This document shows, piece by piece, positions 23,401 through 31,703 of a DNA stretch of 64,000 nt. The stretch's first letter is position 1. Each line of letters begins with the position of its first letter. The stretch spans positions 1-64,000 of the forward strand of contig CATOGX010000087.1 in assembly GCA_951799405.1 (NCBI GenBank), in the 5' to 3' direction. The position numbers and the translations under genes are program-made. The DNA comes from Agapetus fuscipes. Its lineage: Eukaryota > Arthropoda > Insecta > Trichoptera > Glossosomatidae. The notes under the pieces were generated by a model that saw only the letters and a list, made by a program, of their open reading frames with translations, had not been told where the DNA came from and did not search any database.

Positions 23401-26400
23401 ATATATTATTGAGTTCTCGCATGAGAAGTTGCGCTATCATTTTGAGCTAATTTTAATTGTATTATAGTATCAAAAACTAAATGCCGGTATATTTGATGTT
23501 CCTCAAATAAAGCAACTTGTTAAAGATCCAAAATTCACCAAATCAATGAACGAGCGATATATTTCCCTGAAACAGGGGTGACATTGGCAAAGTGAACCAT
23601 TTTTATAGTATAGGTGATCAGCCTCATACCAACCTACAAGTCAAGGAATAATTTAAAGTTACAATTCTATTATATTTCTATAGAAATGGAGATGGGACTG
23701 CAAGTAAAGCCACTATGGTTTCAGTTTTCCTCTTTTTGTTGAATCTTAGATTACATGTAAATTAAATTGTTCATTTTATTGTAATTGTAGAAAATCATCC
23801 TCACTATATTCTTTAAGATAAACAGTAGTCAGAATTTAAAAAAAAATGGCCATGGACTTCCAGCATTGGCACAGCGGTTTCTGTTCTGATGAAGTATCCT
23901 CATTTCTACCTCCACCTCTCCACAACAAGGGCAACTCATAGCACGGCTCACATTCATCCCTTTGCATTCAATATGAAAACTACGAGAACTTGGTGTTTTC
24001 ATGACTCATCGATCGCCAATCTGCCCATTTATGGAACCAGTTACTGGGATCTATGTTCCTACCCCAATTTTACCCTTTCCTATACAAAACCAATATCAAG
24101 CGCTACTTGTGTCTCAAAGCAAAGGCAACACTACGCAGCTAACAGCCCTGGTACAAAGGATCAGGACATCCCCAACACCTCTGCGGTATTTGAATAAGTG
24201 TCATAGACCTCTAGATCCTCGGAAATCACAGGAGTCTCTTGCACAGGATACCTTAATTTTCTTTCAAATTCCTTTACTTGATTGAATGTTGTTTCCCCAG
24301 GTGCGCAAGTACCTGATCCCTGACAACAACGACATGATCAGGCAGGAGCAGATCCGCGAGATGCTGGATCCCTCGGTGCCCCCGCCCCCGCCTGTCCTCA
24401 GCATGGAGGTGGCGCCCCCGCCCAGGAGGGGCCGCGCCATGTTCCGGCCTCCCGTCTCCAGGTACATGGCAGCGCAATGTATTTACTAACCATAGCTTCA
24501 TCAAAGTGTCAGGCCCGGTATTTTCGAGTTTAGTGAAGTTAACTACAATGCAATTTCAGTAAATATTTTACTCATTGAATTTCGCCAGTTAATATTTTGT
24601 AAGTATTATAGGGTACCTAATATAGTAACTAACTCTTTTCACAACACTGTAAAACACTGTTTCACAGTCACAGTTTAACAGCTGTTGGTTTTTGATAAAG
24701 GATGTATGTTATTTGTAAGTACACAATCAGCATTTGTAAGCGCGAACTACACGTGTTTGTTTGTGGGCATACATCTGAGAGCTTTGAATTAATATATCCT
24801 TGCAACTTAGATAGATATTGTAATGAATTATGTTGATGACACTTTTCGACTAACTATTAGACAACTGTTATGGGAGAACTTACATAATTCTCGACTTTTT
24901 GTTGGCGACGTAGCCAAGGCCTTCAGAAGGCCCCCTCTCTGCATGACTTGAAATTCATTCTAATTTGTAAATATGTCGAAGGACTATAACTCCAGCTTAA
25001 ACTACATAACTAATGCCACCAACGAATCATTTTTTGTGTCCTTTTCCAGCTTTATGGTGGTTAGACATTTGATTTTTATGGCAAGTTGTTTGTTGTAAAG
25101 CTTTTGAATGGCATTGTAATCATTTCTAAGATTTGGGATGGTGTTTCGTGTCTCTTCGGTTTTTTGTCAACTTGAACTGGTATCTTGAGTAAATTAAAAG
25201 TTAAGTAAAATATTACTGAAGTTGAAAGTACCGGGCCTTAATGGTCAAGTTGTTTGTAGTTGGTAGGACATCAGTGCTGGAGGACAGATTTAAACAATGT
25301 TGCTGCATGCTATCAATGCTTGACCGGTCCGTAGCTCATTGGTAACACTGCGGACTCTGAATGGGAAGGTTGTGGGTTCGAATCCCGGCGGAGCACAAAA
25401 AATATACCATTTATATTTTGAAATTTGCTCTTCGCTGGGTTGAAAAATTCATAAACCTTTACCAATGACCGGTCACCAAAGGTCCATCCAGCCTTACAGC
25501 AACTGGGTCTTGCTTGAATATTGGCGCTTTGTAGCATCGACCAAGCTCGTACACCTTTGCAGCACTACAAGTGTCATAGACCCCTAGAGTCTCTAGAATG
25601 TAGGGAGTCTCCCGCACAGGATTTCTTGAAAAAAACCTCACGTTATGCTAGTGAGTTTCTAGCAGTCTGCCCTGCAGGCCTGCCTTGCCCTTGTTCCTGG
25701 ACTCAGTGCAGCTCAGGAAAGTGAGCACAACCACCGGCTATACATCTTCCCGTATCTATTTGAAGATAGGGCGGAATAAAACGTGGCGGCATATCATCAG
25801 CTGAACCATTTTGTATGGAATAGCAATCAGCTGTTCAGGCACTGCCATGTTTTATTCCGTTCTGTGTTCACATAGTTACGGTAAGATCTACCGATGGCCG
25901 TGGAGACTTCCACCCTTGGAGGGTGTGCTGCAGAACGGCAGCTGGCTCTGTCTCCACCTTCACTTCTCCTTCAATGTGGAGCAATATGGTGTGGGGGCCT
26001 TCCTCCATTCAAGGAAGATTGATACATCAACTTAAAGTCAAGATGTTTGTACTTCAGTAATTTACAAGAATAAACTTTGTAGTGGGGTGTTGTGGATATG
26101 AAATCTTGGATATGTTTTGGATTTATTTCAGACATCTGTTACTTTTGGATAATCTGTCAGATACAGTTCATATTGGATTTGTTAGGAATTGTGAAAGTAT
26201 GTATGTACCAGTGGCGAAGGGTCCGAATAACACGATTCCCATCGGCTTTCCTTTTGAAATTACGCAAAAAGTAATGTATAAAACTATTTATTTAATTTGT
26301 AATAATAAACCAATAATATTTTTTTTTCAAACCGCGTGAAATTTATTGGATCGTGTAAAATAAAGCTGCAGACTCACGAACACTGCCGAGTATGCTCCCG

Positions 26401-29400
26401 AGTCTTGATTCCCGATGCGATCACCGGCTTGTAGTTCCGACAGACTATGATATCAGAGGGGAACAAGTCGGAAGCGCGGGGAGGGGCCGGTTCACGGGCG
26501 GACTCGCGTTAATAATGATCAAGATAAGCCGGAATAACATCAAGTTACTCTGTAGTCTAGACGCGCGCCGTCAGTGAGAAATCTTAAAAGTTTGCATATT
26601 TATTGAAATACACAATATTTTTTAATAAAATAAAATGAAATACTTGATGAATATATATATATGTTTTGAAAGATTAACCATTATTAATGTTAAAATTTTT
26701 AATAAAATATGTTTTATTGTACATTTATTTCAGAGACTCCCTCTTTTGATGATTTCCTTTATTTCTAAGGATTTCTCGTTTTGTATGAAAATTGAAAGAT
26801 ATGTATTTCAAAGCCACTTTTATTTACTTTAAGTGTAAATTGCAAAAGTCAAGCTATTTTTTAGAAATAACATTTTATTTTTCCCCATGGAATTTTAATG
26901 CTCGATGGCTTTCTTTTTCTCCATCGAGTTACCTTCTGAGGCAAATCACCCTTCGCCACTGGTACGTACAAATAATAACATAAATTAAACCAATTAAGGA
27001 TTAAGCTTTCAGTTAATTGTAGTTCTAACTGTAACATAATCTCACAATGACTAACTTGTTATGACAACAGAAATACAAATAGCTATAGAAATAATAAGTA
27101 TTGCATGGGACGAGTGGGGTTATAACATGCTTCATTTAGATTCTGCCACCATCTGAAATCATCCCAAACTTTTATTTCGGGTACAGATATTTAATTATTT
27201 TGGACACACAATAGTTTTGGTTACGAATACTGATATCCATAACATCCCTGCTATGTAGATAAGTGATTATTTAGTACATTATGGTCAGATTATATTACAC
27301 TTGTGGGGAAGTGGTTGGTGAGGGAGGTGTAGGGCAGTGTTGTGCTTGTACTGATGGTGGGCCCCCGGGGCCTGTGTGTGCAGGGGGGTGGGGGGGCGCG
27401 GTGCGGGGCCCACGCGCAGCCCGCTGCCCACGCCGCGCGTCATGCCCGCCAAGACCAAGATCATGAGCATCCTGGACAGGGCGCGGGCCGCCATGGAGGA
27501 GACCTACGGGTGAGACACAGCGTGCACGTGGAGGGGCCCACTCCAACACAGGCAGCCCCACACACTCCGCCCAGCTACCTGTACAGACATGCCTCACAGG
27601 GAGGGCAAGCTGGGAGTGCCCGGAGAAGGTGGTCTCCTGTGTTTGTCTGATGGTACAAAGCCATCAATGGCTTGGCTCCACCTTATCTGACTGACATGAT
27701 TTCGCCTGTTGCGATGGGTGTGAGGAGACAGACAATTAGATCTGCGGGCGATAGGGCAATTAATTTTGTTCAGCCCCGTCAGTCAGATCCGCACAAATTT
27801 CGGAGACCGTGCTTTCCGTGTTGCGGGACCGGTGGAGTGGAACAGACTGCCACTTGAGGTGTGACACACACAAAAACAGCGCCTTATTTTTGCCTGCAGG
27901 ATATATCTTTGTGTAGATGTTTGGAATCACATGGAATTGTGGGAACAGAGCCAGGAGCACCTCCCCAGTGCTGAGCCCTGAGTGGTCTTGCCAGTTGTTG
28001 GTGGGGATGTTGAGTTGAGCCTACGTGTGTGGGAGGGACAGGCTGCGGTTAGAGGGGGCCCACTCCACAGTACACTCATCATATATCAACTTCTCTCCTG
28101 TATTGTGTATCCCCAAATGTGCATGTCTCTGCTAACTCCCTATCTCTACTTGTTTCCACATTATGTATACTTTTCAATATTGAATACCAAGTTTTTATGT
28201 GTTATTTAAACATGAACAATCTGATGCTAGAGAGATATTTTCTCGGACCTGTTGCCGTGGTCTGGGCGCTGGAGCTTCCGGATGTTTCGCCCATGTCTAC
28301 GATGGGCTTCTTCAGCGTGAAAGTGAAATGATGAAGATGATCTTGATGAAACTGAAACCTTACAGTTTGAAATGATGAAGAATCCCATCGTAGACATGGG
28401 GGAAACATCCGGAAGCTCCAGCTCCAACAGACCACGCCTACAGATCCCCGAAAACATCTCTCCAGCATCATCAGTCGGCCGTGTAAGCCTAAAACTCCCT
28501 TGGAACAATCTGTATTACAATGTGTCCTCCGTCTGATTAATTGGAATTTAAAGAAAAAATTGTTGTGGTTGATGGCAGGTACTTTAGGTAGTTTGAAATT
28601 TGATACATTAGCAAATCCAGCAGAGGATTTGTGAGTCGTAATTTCACAAAATGGTAGAACAACACAAACCTACAGCAGGTGTTGTGTTGGCAGAGCCCAA
28701 CACTCCAGCACAGTAAAGATTACAAGTAGTAATGCAGAAATCACTGCTGGACGTGCATTGGAATGTCACATTGGAGACAATGCCCTGATTTATTTACAAA
28801 TTACAATTCTTCTTCAAGATTAATTCTGCTACACTTCTAAGCTACACATATAGTGTAACTTCCTGCCGCATTTTCCCAGAAGGGTTCGCATGTGGCGAGT
28901 GGAACCTATTTATTTTTACATGTAAGGGGGCCGGCCTTATGCCAACCACTTCAATTAAAGTGGGGGTTTCCCAGCTCCTTAGGGGGCTGGTACCCATTGA
29001 AACGGGAAATCATACTGGCACCCTCAGTGGGATTTGAACCCAAGTTCTCGGCATGAGATGCAACCACTGAAGTGGTTGGAGTAAGGTCGGCCCCCTTACC
29101 TGTAAAAATGAAAAGGGTTCACTCGCCACATGCGAAACCCTTTGGGGTGAACACGTCAAGAAGTTTCACTATGTGTGTGTAGCCTAGCAGCGTTGCATGC
29201 ATGTGGATGTTAGCACGTGGCTGCCCACTGGGGAGGAGGTGATGTGAGGGCAGGCGCTGTATGTGTGTGGTGTGCAGGTATGAGGATGGGTATGAGGCGG
29301 GCTCGCCGGTGCGGCGCGAGGAGCCGGCCTACCACGCGGTGCACCACGTGCCCCACTACAGCGCGGGCTACGAGGAGCCCCCGGCGCACCACGAGGGCTA

Positions 29401-31005
29401 CTACAGCCCGGCCGCGGTGTCCACGGCCGTGGCAGAGACCTACCACTACCCGCGCCACCACGCCTCCGAGCACCAGTACGCAGGTAACTACGCCTAACCA
29501 CCTCCAGCTGCTTGTTTAACAACTTGTACATGGATTTCAATAAAAAATCAATGAGTTTTATTTGTTCTATGCACTTCTAGTTTCGGGGAAGTAAAGCCTC
29601 CCATCTGCAGGTGTAAATTACAACTGAATTATAACTATTCTATGTACTTCCATAAAACTGTAATATTTATTCCATAGTCCCTACATCAAGAGACCAGCTT
29701 CACTGGGCTAAAATTGGGGAAAGGATTGAGTGCGAGGTCTGTTTAACTGTCTATAAACTCCCCGCGGTACATTCAGAGCTTAGTGTGATGGACACAGTGG
29801 AGGGTAAACAGCAGTCATTAAGATCTGCAGTTAGTTCTGCTATGAATTAATTTATTGTTCCAAAACGATCTAATAAAGCAAAGTACTTGGATCGTGCCTT
29901 TTGTATGGCTGGCCCTGTGCTGTCGAATGCCCTACCCCATGAGCTTTGAGCCGTAGAGAGTGCAAGTGCGTTTAGGTCGGGATTAAAGACATTATGTTAT
30001 ATGATTTTGTAAGAGAAGAATGTGGTGTAAGGGAAAGTGTGAAAGTGAAGATTAAAAGAAGTATGTTAAGATGGTTCGGGCACTTGGAGAGAATGAGTGA
30101 TGAAAGATTGACGAAGAAAGTATATGTTGCTAGAATAGATGGATGTCGTGGTAGAGGAAGACCGAGAAAAGTATGGAAGGATCAAATCTCTGAAATAGCG
30201 AATGAATGGGATATCCAGAGTCATAATAAAAGGAGGACTTGTATGAAAAAGGTTATGACTCTGGATGAAATGAAAGAAGTATGCAAGGACAGGAAGAAGT
30301 GGCGGCTAATCTGCAATGTTGATTTCTAATGTTGGTGTATTCATTTGCTACATTTTTTGCATAGGAATTTTTTGACTTTTTTTGTATAGATTTCTTTGTA
30401 AGGTTTTGTTCTTTTTTATATTTAAATGTAATTTATTATTCATATTCCTTGACTTATAGGTTGGTATGAGGCTGACCACCCATACTGTAAAAAATGGTTC
30501 ACTTTGTCAATGTCACCCCTGTTTCAGGGAAGGTCGGCAAAAGTTGTGGGGCTTATGTTCATTTGAGGTTTGGATTTTATTTGTAAGTACACATTCAGCA
30601 TTTGTAAGCGCGAACTACACTTGTTGGTTTGTGGGCATACATCTGAGAGCTTTAAATGAATATATCTTTGCAACTTAGATTATAGATTATAGATTATAGA
30701 TGTTACAGTTGAATAGTGCCCTTGCAGTGAGCTATTTTTCTGAAGCAACTCCCCATGGTGCCTGAATCTAACTGGATTTATCCCAGATAAAGTTAGAAAT
30801 GTTCATCAGCATGTGGTTGAGTGTCCTGAGTACAGTGTGTGTGTGTGTGTGTGCAGGCAGCACCTCGTCCTCGCACCACCACCACCGCTCCTACAAGGGA
30901 GTGTCAGTGTCGCGCAGTGAGTCCCACGCCTCCCTGCGCCGCCCGCCCTCGGCCTCCAGGGACTCTCGCTACCGCTCCAGCCCCTACACGCGCCCCTCCA
31001 AGTAG
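8488..31005 (+). CDS. STAR-family KH RNA-binding protein (Sam68/KHDRBS-like)
   Basis: Signal-regulated RNA-binding and splicing factor (family role). Coding exons: 8488-8698, 10090-10214, 10693-10802, 22750-22882, 24301-24461, 27384-27509, 29278-29483, 30857-31005. All introns are GT-AG, phases agree, and the product has 406 residues. The order is QUA1-like segment (about 45-70, [14 protein letters not shown]), KH domain (about 90-190) with [14 protein letters not shown] carrying the GxxG loop, then QUA2-like [18 protein letters not shown] proline/RG-rich linker, a tyrosine-rich region (exon 7) and a basic Ser/Arg tail (exon 8) follow. This layout is that of KHDRBS1-3 and the Drosophila qkr group; which paralogue cannot be told. 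Intron 3 spans about 12 kb because of transposon insertions. The start is the first ATG after the upstream TIR element. A shorter isoform is possible (see 29484-29545). Confidence 0.93.
8810..9080 (-). repeat. tRNA-derived SINE in intron 1
   Basis: In reverse it contains a B box (GAGTTTGATTCCCGGC) and a body ending with CAAGCTCCCCGAGGGCTC, shared in part with 9150-9470 and 25318-25640. Confidence 0.65.
9118..9470 (-). repeat. tRNA-derived SINE, second copy in intron 1
   Basis: Reverse copy of the SINE at 25318-25640. It has a tRNA-like head (GTCCGTAGTCCGTAGTGGC, then GGTTGTGGATTCGGATCCCGGCG) and the same body (CTTGGTCGTCGCTAC in + orientation). It ends at a T-run (9118-9141), which is the poly(A) tail in the SINE sense. 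Confidence 0.75.
9540..9960 (-). pseudogene. LINE reverse-transcriptase C-terminus, fragment
   Basis: Read in reverse this gives the typical end of an RTE-like LINE polyprotein: …[12 protein letters not shown]…, a K/R-rich motif, and …[11 protein letters not shown]…. A 3' segment with GTGTGACGCCACAAAC follows. It is related to the fragments at 5230, 22327 and 29997. Stops and frame changes show it is dead. Confidence 0.6.
11181..13571. mobile_element. CACTA/Mirage-like non-autonomous element
   Basis: Inverted ends CACTGAGAAAAAT and AAATTTCTCTCAGTG are flanked by TA on both sides. Both subterminal regions are crowded with short motifs in both orientations (TATTGTGACAATTGG and TATTCTGAGAATAG types), as CACTA-class elements often show. 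Length 2.39 kb; no transposase seen. A hAT-like MITE is nested at 12520-13100. Superfamily is inferred from the CACTG terminus and the 2-bp duplication. Confidence 0.65.
12520..13100. mobile_element. hAT-like MITE rich in ATCGAT motifs
   Basis: Ends TAGAGATGGGCA and TGCCCATCCCTA are inverted. The subterminal regions carry many TATCGATAT-type motifs in both arms. It lies inside the CACTA-like element. No clean 8-bp target duplication was found. Confidence 0.55.
13937..14355. mobile_element. hAT MITE (CAGGCCCGGATTAA family)
   Basis: Inverted ends CAGGCCCGGATTAA and TTTAATCCGGGCCTG are flanked by a perfect 8-bp target duplication, ATGATGGA (13929-13936 and 14356-14363). The interior is marked by GGGGGCCC runs. 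No coding capacity. Confidence 0.92.
15117..17290 (+). CDS. YqaJ-like nuclease with SWIM zinc finger (ISL2EU-encoded)
   Basis: Accessory nuclease of ISL2EU transposons, related to the lambda-type exonuclease/YqaJ recombinase fold; its exact role in transposition is unknown. Exons 15117-15247, 15552-15748 and 16320-17290 join in frame to 432 residues. A SWIM-type metal site spans the exon 2/3 junction ([17 protein letters not shown], about 101-117). The YqaJ domain follows (about 250-400), with [14 protein letters not shown], then GASPDGV and VLEIKCPS, which carry the expected acidic and E-x-K active-site residues. The stop overlaps an AATAAA signal. No internal stop or frameshift. Intron 2 carries a reverse family A repeat. 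Confidence 0.88.
15848..16085 (-). repeat. Family A copy in the YqaJ gene intron 2
   Basis: Reverse copy with moderate divergence (GACATTGGCAAAGTGAAAC; ATATCAATCCATTGGCCAA at its start end). Confidence 0.65.
17406..17650 (+). repeat. Family A copy downstream of the YqaJ gene
   Basis: Starts CCCTTGACTTATAGGTTGG and has an internal deletion around the GTCACCCCTG part. Confidence 0.7.
17816..18010 (+). repeat. Family A copy, strongly diverged
   Basis: Recognised by GGTTCACTTGCCAAT, then TTCAGTTTAAATTTGGGT and TTTACCATTTAGATTATAA in the right order. Confidence 0.45.
18265..18830. repeat. Minisatellite, about 92-bp unit, six copies
   Basis: The landmark CAGTCATAC recurs at 18357, 18447, 18539, 18631, 18723 and 18816, giving a period of 90-93. 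Units share AAGTGAAATGAAGAGTTGAA and GCCACCAAGTTAAATAAAAA. It lies just downstream of the transposase stop, between the two convergent genes. Confidence 0.9.
18906..21093 (-). CDS. THAP-domain DDE transposase (ISL2EU-encoded)
   Basis: Cuts and joins the ends of the transposon. Two exons on the minus strand, 21093-20905 and 20339-18906, with GT-AG borders and phase 0, give 540 residues. Residues 1 to about 85 form a THAP zinc finger: CVVPMCTN, then W…C…FICEDHF, ending with LPHKF. A linker of repeated Ser/Thr-Val-Asp triplets and an acidic stretch follow. After it comes a predicted helix-turn-helix (about 297-328), then the DDE_4 domain with acidic residues in IIDCLE (D371), VMADRGF (D446) and CIHVERV (E494). 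The frame is uninterrupted, so it may be active. The homology is to Harbinger-like DDE_4 transposases; THAP plus a YqaJ neighbour fits ISL2EU. Confidence 0.88.
22084..22326 (-). repeat. Family A copy linked to a LINE fragment
   Basis: Near-identical in inverse to 30447-30700; together with 22327-22640 it mirrors 29997-30700. Confidence 0.8.
22327..22640 (-). pseudogene. LINE reverse-transcriptase C-terminal fragment
   Basis: Reverse complement of 30130-30446: the end of an RTE-like polyprotein (…[14 protein letters not shown]…, …KKWRLICN) plus the AT-rich tail leading to family A. Confidence 0.7.
22960..23561. other. KHDRBS intron 4, nothing recognised
   Basis: AT-rich intron sequence without recognisable repeat ends or open frames. 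Confidence 0.4.
23562..23650 (-). repeat. Family A fragment
   Basis: Only the start third is present (from CCCTGAAACAGGGGTGACAT to ACAAGTCAAGGA). Confidence 0.65.
24711..24815 (+). repeat. Family A fragment (3' half)
   Basis: Runs from TTATTTGTAAGTACACAATC to GCAACTTAGATAGAT. Confidence 0.65.
25318..25640 (+). repeat. tRNA-derived SINE, best copy
   Basis: Head with A box (GTAGCTCATTGGTAAC) and B box (GGTTCGAATCCCGG) followed by a body of about 230 bases. The body includes ACCAAGCTCGTACACC and ends GGGAGTCTCCCGCACAGGAT, then an A-run. Fragments of its body recur at 24190-24260, 38980-39070 and 52050-52130. Confidence 0.8.
25745..25915. repeat. Palindromic repeat B, second copy
   Basis: Partner of 4357-4490. 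GAATAAAACGTGGCGGC and its near inverse GCCATGTTTTATTCC flank two CAGCTGA motifs, so the transcript could fold into a hairpin. Confidence 0.55.
26209..26961. mobile_element. hAT MITE (CAGTGGCGAAGGG family)
   Basis: Inverted ends CAGTGGCGAAGGG and CCCTTCGCCACTG are flanked by an 8-bp target duplication with one mismatch (GTATGTAC / GTACGTAC). Non-coding, in KHDRBS intron 5. A fragment of the same family is at 31170-31330. Confidence 0.88.
27650..27860 (+). pseudogene. CR1/Jockey-type LINE RT C-terminal fragment
   Basis: Reads [19 protein letters not shown] and, after a one-base frame change, [17 protein letters not shown]. These are classic motifs of the end of chordate/arthropod CR1-like RT proteins. 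It sits in intron 6. Confidence 0.7.
28227..28470. repeat. Inverted repeat with about 90-base arms
   Basis: 28227-28312 is matched in inverse by about 28376-28470 (shared GAGCTTCCGGATGTTTC and CCCATGTCTACGATGGG), with a spacer of about 60 bases. It would fold into a long hairpin inside intron 6. Confidence 0.75.
28870..29170 (-). repeat. tRNA-derived SINE, reverse copy
   Basis: Reverse relative of 3128-3440. The B box is visible as GGGTTCAAATCCC in reverse at about 29032, and the non-tRNA body appears twice in opposite orientation around it (CACTCGCCACATGCGAAACC and its inverse). Confidence 0.65.
29484..29545 (+). other. Alternative terminal end of KHDRBS (read-through of exon 7)
   Basis: If the exon 7 donor (29484) is not used, the frame continues for four codons (GNYA) to a TAA at 29495-29497. 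An AATAAA polyadenylation signal follows at 29539-29544. The product would have 361 residues, keeping the KH core and tyrosine-rich region but lacking the basic Ser/Arg tail of exon 8. Confidence 0.5.
29690..29996 (+). pseudogene. CR1/Jockey-type LINE RT C-terminal fragment
   Basis: Reads [20 protein letters not shown], then after stops [20 protein letters not shown] and [10 protein letters not shown], the same protein region as at 27650-27860 but diverged. Confidence 0.6.
29997..30330 (+). pseudogene. RTE-like LINE RT C-terminal fragment
   Basis: Open for 111 codons: [32 protein letters not shown] and the terminal [11 protein letters not shown]. Only the last portion of the polyprotein remains. 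It is followed directly by an AT-rich tail and the family A copy at 30447. Confidence 0.7.
30447..30700 (+). repeat. Family A copy with tandem tail
   Basis: Full-length; ends in ATTATAGATTATAGATTATAG, a heptamer tail. Confidence 0.85.
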
Positions 31006-31020
31006 CCAGGTATTGTTATT

Positions 31021-31165
31021 ATAATACCACCACCACTGCTCCTATAAGGGAGTGTCAGTGTCGCGCAGTGAGTCCCACGCCTCCCTGCGCCGCCCGCCCT
31101 CGGCCTCCAGGGACTCTCGGTACCGCTCCAGCCTCTGCACGCGCCCCTCCAAGTAGCCAGGTATA
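31021..31165 (+). pseudogene. Tandem duplicate of KHDRBS exon 8 without acceptor
   Basis: Repeats exon 8 from the His codons through the stop and the following CCAGGTAT, with a few substitutions. The AG acceptor and GT-rich tract are missing: the duplicate starts at ATAATACCACCACCACTGC. So it is unlikely to be spliced in, though it lies in the intron downstream of exon 8. Confidence 0.8.
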
Positions 31166-31169
31166 GTTA

Positions 31170-31330
31170 TCAGTGGCAAAGGGTGCCATACAACTCGATT
31201 CCCATCGGCTTCCCTTTTAAAATGAGGCAACAAAGTAGTTAAAAAATGTAGGCACAAAGTAAAAAAATACATTTAAAACCAAAGAAACAATACATATTTT
31301 TTCCCCATTGAATCTTTTCTTCCATGCTTT
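31170..31330. repeat. Fragment of the CAGTGGCGAAGGG hAT MITE
   Basis: Starts CAGTGGCAAAGGGTG and carries CGATTCCCATCGGCTTCCC as in 26209-26961; the other end is missing. Confidence 0.6.
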
Positions 31331-31614
31331 TCTAATAAGTCATTTGAAATTGACTAAAGTGCTAACGATGGATCCAATCAAACTTAAATTTTGATTTTAA
31401 ATCTGAAGATCAAGTTGAAATGGTTTTTTTTACCATATATTGCCTACATATTAGACGCATGTGCTTGTATGGGATTCACGCTCCTGAGCCAACATTAGTC
31501 TTGGGAAGTCCTGTTGCGGGGAAAATATAAATAAAATATAATAGAGCTTTCATGATGAGGACTTCTAACATTTCCGAGGTTGAGATTGCTTACATGTGAG
31601 TTGTTGTGTGGCAG

Positions 31615-31703
31615 ATACCTCGAGAGCCTCGCGCGCGTCCAGTGGCCGACATGGCAGGCCCTGACCAGCTGCAGCTCAGGCTCTCCCCCAGCTCCCGCAG
31701 CAC
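31615..31703 (+). other. Probable 3'UTR exon of KHDRBS
   Basis: GC-rich block bounded by an acceptor (TGTGTGGCAG) and a consensus donor (CAC|GTAAGT). Exon 8 has a possible donor four bases after its stop (31009|GTATTG), so this exon could be spliced on without triggering nonsense-mediated decay. Where the transcript finally ends is not seen. Confidence 0.45.

Noticed and set aside
27285..29540. Long GC-rich frames opposite KHDRBS exons 6 and 7
   Set aside because: They mirror the codon bias of the real exons on the + strand and have no acceptor, domain or start context of their own.
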